From NCBI GenBank assembly GCA_020634245.1, contig JACKCC010000029.1:1-51003 (forward strand): a stretch of DNA of 51,003 nucleotides. Direction: 5' to 3'. The DNA comes from Ardenticatenaceae bacterium. Its GTDB lineage: Bacteria > Chloroflexota > Anaerolineae > Promineifilales > Promineifilaceae. The position numbers were made by a program, and so were the translations under genes. Positions 47,890-51,003 of this stretch are shown in pieces (within the stretch, counting starts at the first letter, position 1; every line of letters starts with the position of its first letter). The notes beneath the pieces are model-generated. The model saw only the letters and a program-made list of their open reading frames with translations, was not told the origin of the DNA and did not search any database.

Positions 47890-50772
47890 TCATTTTTCTG
47901 TTTTCTGGCTCAGGTGATACAAGCGCAAAATGTGCAGTTCATCCCAATCGACAGCTTCTTCCAGCGCGTCGTACACCGGGCGGAGATAATCGGTCCCCAA
48001 TTCGTCATAGACAGCGAGGACTTTTTCCTGCATGTCGGTAGGAAGTTGTGACAGTTCGCGGAAGCCGTCGGGTCGCAGGGGATTGCCGGCCTGGGCGTAT
48101 TGGTACAGGTGGCCGATGACGGTGCGCTGTTTGATGCCGAGCACGGCCGTTATCTCTTCCACCGTCTGCCCCTCATTGTAAGCCAGTCCGATTTCCACCG
48201 TGCGCGGCTTGAGGATAGCATCCGATTCACGGCGCGGCTGATTGGGTGTGCTGGTGGTCTTCACCTTCTCCGCAATGTGATTGGCCTGGCAGTAAGCTTG
48301 AATGAGCGGCAAAAACACGTCGGCATACTTTTCCAGCTTGGCTTGGCCGATGCCGTACATCGCCGCAAAACCAGCCCGCGACTGCGGAAAATAGGCGGCC
48401 ATCTCCACCAACGAGCGGTCGGAAAAGATGACGTAGGGCGGCATATTGGCGGCGTCGGCCAATTCTTTGCGTTTGGCCCGCAGTTGGGCAAACAGGGCGG
48501 CATCATGTTCGAGGAGGGACGGCCGTTCCGCCCGTTTCTTCTCCTCCTCCTGCACCGTCCCCATGACCGCTTCCCCCTTGAAAACAGCATACGCCTGGGC
48601 CGTCAACTGGAGACTGCCATGCTCCATATCCTGCGTCAGCAGCCCCTGCTGGATAAACTGCCGCGCCAGATGCTGCCACTGTTTCTTGGAAAACTCCGTG
48701 CCGATGCCGTAGGTAGACAATTCATTATGCCGCCGCTGCAAAATCTTTTGCGATTGCGAGCCGCGCAGGACATCAATCACATGGGTCATGCCAAAAATCT
48801 CGCCGGTACGTTTGACGCAGGAGAGGAATTTTTGCGCCGGAATGGTCACATCGACCAGTTCCTGGTCTTCAGCCAGGCAGTTGTCGCACATTTCGCAGTC
48901 ATCGGCGGTGTAATTTTCGCCAAAATATTCCAGCAGCGGCGAACGGCGGCAAATGTTCGTCTCGGCAAAGCCAATCATCGCTTGCAGGCGCACGGCGGCC
49001 CCTTTTTGTTCCGACGGCGCCTGCTGGTTGATGAAATAATTGATCGTCTGCACATCGCTGTAGCTGAACAACAGCAGGCAGTCGGCGCGCAGTCCATCGC
49101 GGCCGGCGCGGCCAATCTGCTGGTAGTAGCTCTCCAGATTTTTGGGCAAATCGTAATGGATGATGAAGCGCACGTTGGATTTGTCGATGCCCATGCCGAA
49201 AGCAATCGTGGCCACCATCACGGCCACATCGTCGCGGCTGAACTGGCGCTGATGGCGGCGGCGCGTGCCATCGTCCAGCCCGGCGTGGTAGGGCAGAACC
49301 GACCAGCCGTTGGCGGCTAATTGGTCGGTCAGTGTGTCTACCTGCTTGCGGGTGGCGCAGTAAATGATGCCCGATTGGTCGCGGTGGTCGGCCAAAAAGC
49401 GCAAGACCTGGCGCAGGCCGTCGCTTTTGGGCTGGACTTCCAGGAACAGGTTTTCGCGGTTGAAGCTGGCCAGAAATTCGTTGGCTTGGTTCAATCCCAG
49501 CGATTGGCGGATGTCGCGGCGGACGCGCGGCGTGGCGGTGGCGGTCAGGGCGATGGTCGGAAGGTTGCCGTCCGCGACGGCCTGGGAAAATCGCTGGCGC
49601 ACGGCGCTGAGCTGGCGGTATTCGGGGCGAAAGTCGTGGCCCCAGGCGGAGATGCAGTGGGCTTCGTCGATGGCCAGGCAGGCGACGCGGCTTTCGTCGA
49701 GCAGGACGAGTGTTTCCGGCCGCAGCAAAGTTTCGGGAGCCACGTAGAGCAGTTTGACCTGCCCCTGCCGGATTTGCTGGGCGGTGTAGGCGTGTTGCTC
49801 GTAGCTGAGGGTGGAGTTGAGGAATACGGCCGTTACCCCCAATTCTCTTAACGCACTGACCTGATCCTCCATCAACGAAATCAGCGGCGACACGACGACG
49901 GTCAAGCCGTCAAACATCAGCGCCGGTAGCTGGTAGCACAACGATTTGCCGCTGCCGGTGGGCATAATGGCCACCGAATCCCGCTTTTGCAGCACATTTT
50001 GGATGATCTCAGCCTGCAAACCGCGGAATTCGTCAAAACCAAATACGGTTTTGAGCAGTTCCCGGGCGGCATCTACATCCATACGGCCGTTGTATTGGGG
50101 CAGGGCTTTTATCTCATCGGCGAATGGATTGGGGGATGGTTCATAGGTGACGTCCCATTCGTCGTCGTAGGGAATGTAATCGTCGTAAAAAAAGTCGTCG
50201 TCGAAATCGGGTGGCGGTGGAGGCGGTGGTTCTTCTGGAATGAAAGGAACGGCCGCTTCCTCCCCCGCTGGGGGAGGATTGAGGAGGGGGGCAATCCTCC
50301 GTCGTAAATCAGCATGGGTGATGGGCTGGTCATTTTCGTCGATGTGAAGGACGGGAATGCCTTGTCCCACCAGCGCCGGGGCGATCAGTTTACTGCGGTG
50401 GCAGTTTTCCGGCTTGCCTTCGCTGCACATAATGGCCACCGGCAGTTGTTGTTCCCAGGCGCGGCGTAAACGGCCGATTCCGGCCAAAAAGAACGGCTTC
50501 GCGCGGCATTTTTCATAATCAACCTTGCCGTCGGTGTAACAATCGGGGTCGTCGGGCTGGCCGCCCAGTGTGTCGCCCATGAACACGTAGCGGATTTGAT
50601 GGGCTTGCAGGTGGCTGTCCAGCGCTTCTTTGGAAAATTCCGGCTTGTAGCGCGAGTAAGGGCGGGAGCGCACATCAATCAGGTAGGTGATGCCATTGGC
50701 TTGCAAAACCCGGATGAATGCTTCAATGCTCCGTGCGCCGTAACCGATGGTGTAAACGGCCGTTTCTGTCAT
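47890..50772 (-). CDS. recQ: DUF488-RecQ helicase fusion
   Basis: 960 aa. Residues about 1-150 are a DUF488 domain: YTIGYGARSIEAFIRVL, LIDVRSRPYSRYKPEF and the Cys-His motif IMCSEGKPENCHRSKLIAPAL. A Pro/Asp/Glu/Tyr-rich linker (about 165-220) leads to the RecQ core: GFDEFRGLQ, Walker A MPTGSGKSLCYQLP (about 266), DEAH in IDEAHCISAWGHDFRPEY (about 368), ALTATATPRVRRDI and QIGRAGRDG. The RQC zinc Cys set is CRRSPLLEYF ... CEMCDNC (about 607-632), then a winged helix. HRDC domain at about 765-835 and a RecQ-type HTH_40 at about 855-895. A 3'-5' DNA helicase for recombination repair. The DUF488 fusion is the oddity. Monocistronic on the minus strand. Confidence 0.96.
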   Translation of the reverse strand: MTETAVYTIGYGARSIEAFIRVLQANGITYLIDVRSRPYSRYKPEFSKEALDSHLQAHQIRYVFMGDTLGGQPDDPDCYTDGKVDYEKCRAKPFFLAGIGRLRRAWEQQLPVAIMCSEGKPENCHRSKLIAPALVGQGIPVLHIDENDQPITHADLRRRIAPLLNPPPAGEEAAVPFIPEEPPPPPPPDFDDDFFYDDYIPYDDEWDVTYEPSPNPFADEIKALPQYNGRMDVDAARELLKTVFGFDEFRGLQAEIIQNVLQKRDSVAIMPTGSGKSLCYQLPALMFDGLTVVVSPLISLMEDQVSALRELGVTAVFLNSTLSYEQHAYTAQQIRQGQVKLLYVAPETLLRPETLVLLDESRVACLAIDEAHCISAWGHDFRPEYRQLSAVRQRFSQAVADGNLPTIALTATATPRVRRDIRQSLGLNQANEFLASFNRENLFLEVQPKSDGLRQVLRFLADHRDQSGIIYCATRKQVDTLTDQLAANGWSVLPYHAGLDDGTRRRHQRQFSRDDVAVMVATIAFGMGIDKSNVRFIIHYDLPKNLESYYQQIGRAGRDGLRADCLLLFSYSDVQTINYFINQQAPSEQKGAAVRLQAMIGFAETNICRRSPLLEYFGENYTADDCEMCDNCLAEDQELVDVTIPAQKFLSCVKRTGEIFGMTHVIDVLRGSQSQKILQRRHNELSTYGIGTEFSKKQWQHLARQFIQQGLLTQDMEHGSLQLTAQAYAVFKGEAVMGTVQEEEKKRAERPSLLEHDAALFAQLRAKRKELADAANMPPYVIFSDRSLVEMAAYFPQSRAGFAAMYGIGQAKLEKYADVFLPLIQAYCQANHIAEKVKTTSTPNQPRRESDAILKPRTVEIGLAYNEGQTVEEITAVLGIKQRTVIGHLYQYAQAGNPLRPDGFRELSQLPTDMQEKVLAVYDELGTDYLRPVYDALEEAVDWDELHILRLYHLSQKTEK

Positions 50773-50804
50773 ACATGCTCCAATTGGCCGGGAAGTTTGC
50801 CAAA

Positions 50805-50841
50805 CGAAAAACGCGCACGGCTGCTGCCCAACCGTGCGCGT
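50805..50841 (-). terminator. Intrinsic terminator of the PIN-domain gene
   Basis: ACGCGCACGG (50811-50820) pairs with CCGTGCGCGT (50832-50841) over an 11-nt loop. On the minus strand the stem is followed by TTTTCG (50810-50805), so it ends the transcript of the gene at 50885 before recQ. A TATTTT tract on the other side could let it work both ways. Confidence 0.85.
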
Positions 50842-50884
50842 ATTTTACAGCGAGATGTTTGACCAGGCATGGGATTAGCTTAAT

Positions 50885-51003
50885 CTAGTCGCCTTTGAGT
50901 AACGATCCAAAAGCAGTCGGCATGATAACCGGTACATTGCCATCTTTAAAATCCTTAACGTTGCGTGTGATTAAGTAGTCTGCGCCAACTTGAGCTGCCG
51001 CGC
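50885..51003 (-). CDS. C-terminal part of a PIN-domain protein (VapC-like toxin)
   Basis: 39 full codons before the TAG stop; the rest lies beyond the right edge. The visible end reads AAAQVGADYLITRNVKDF, then KDGNVPVIMPTAFGSLLKGD. The GADYLITRNVKDF stretch is the hallmark of the last conserved Asp region of PIN endoribonucleases of the VapC/COG1848-like group, where the Asp of GADYLIT binds metal. The antitoxin would be expected upstream, outside the window. Too little is visible to name the subfamily. Confidence 0.8.
   Translation of the reverse strand, partial: AAAQVGADYLITRNVKDFKDGNVPVIMPTAFGSLLKGD

Noticed and set aside
48100..49320. 406-codon frame antisense to recQ
   Set aside because: Falls wholly within the helicase core, which has all its motifs on the minus strand.

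Overview
The window is about 51 kb of a mid-GC bacterial chromosome that most resembles the phylum Chloroflexota (Anaerolineae/Ardenticatenia-like). The placement is inference. It rests on Thr/Pro-rich stalk proteins carrying LysM or SH3b domains, a secreted beta-helix protein ending in YLPLVLR, a Chloroflexota-style caa3 oxidase cluster, many TTG/GTG starts and strong Shine-Dalgarno sites. There are about 45 protein genes, three insertion sequences (one decayed), two pseudogenes, and no rRNA, tRNA or CRISPR array that I can see. The octamer ACGGCCGT occurs about 60 times by eye (about 1 expected) in genes and spacers. None is seen inside the insertion sequences.

Layout. 1-4215 (minus): a compact signalling operon encoding a coiled-coil protein, a membrane protein with a longin/roadblock-like domain and an SH3b tail, a Ras/Rab-like GTPase and a PAS histidine kinase cut by the window edge. 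4414-7960 (minus): cdaA-cdaR-der, c-di-AMP synthesis translationally coupled to a ribosome-assembly GTPase. 8156-11395 (minus): a TPR protein and argF. 11692-12732 (plus): a two-helix membrane protein. 12868-15320: a multiply frameshifted dgt pseudogene with a decayed insertion sequence just upstream of its start. 15498-18281 (plus): a LysM protein, the fluoride channel crcB with a DUF190 gene, and pgk. 18416-23355: two full-length insertion sequences (IS4-like and ISAs1-like, the latter with a perfect 10-bp target duplication) around a PAS histidine kinase, a small membrane protein and a flavin-reductase-like protein. 23500-25377: an ECF-like sigma factor, DegV and a probable anti-sigma. 25550-32671: a membrane protein, then coxB-coxA-coxD-coxC-ctaG-surf1 and a YtkA/FixH-like protein, a terminal oxidase with its assembly factors. 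32957-42889: a kinase-pseudokinase-LysM receptor, a transglutaminase membrane protein, a GAF-PAS-nucleotide cyclase, a LysM lipoprotein, a NUDIX hydrolase and RfbH. 43026-45561: a nucleotidyltransferase overlapping a HerA-type ATPase. 46062-47531: a secreted beta-helix protein. 47890-50772 (minus): a DUF488-RecQ fusion. 50885 to the edge: the end of a PIN-domain gene.

The two observations that look least explained are these. (i) The coiled-coil / longin-SH3b / small GTPase / histidine kinase operon would link a Ras-like switch to two-component signalling and the cell envelope. (ii) Short intergenic structures are built from a 7- or 8-nt word repeated in strict register on one side and in inverted form on the other, with a different word at most loci (12730-12862, 15326-15382, 29528-29563, 30422-30468, 40839-40891). 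A second class of hairpins uses 11-nt odd palindromes such as GTGCCAGGCAC and ACCTGACAGGT. Several promoters share an extended -10 of the form TGGTAnnnT.
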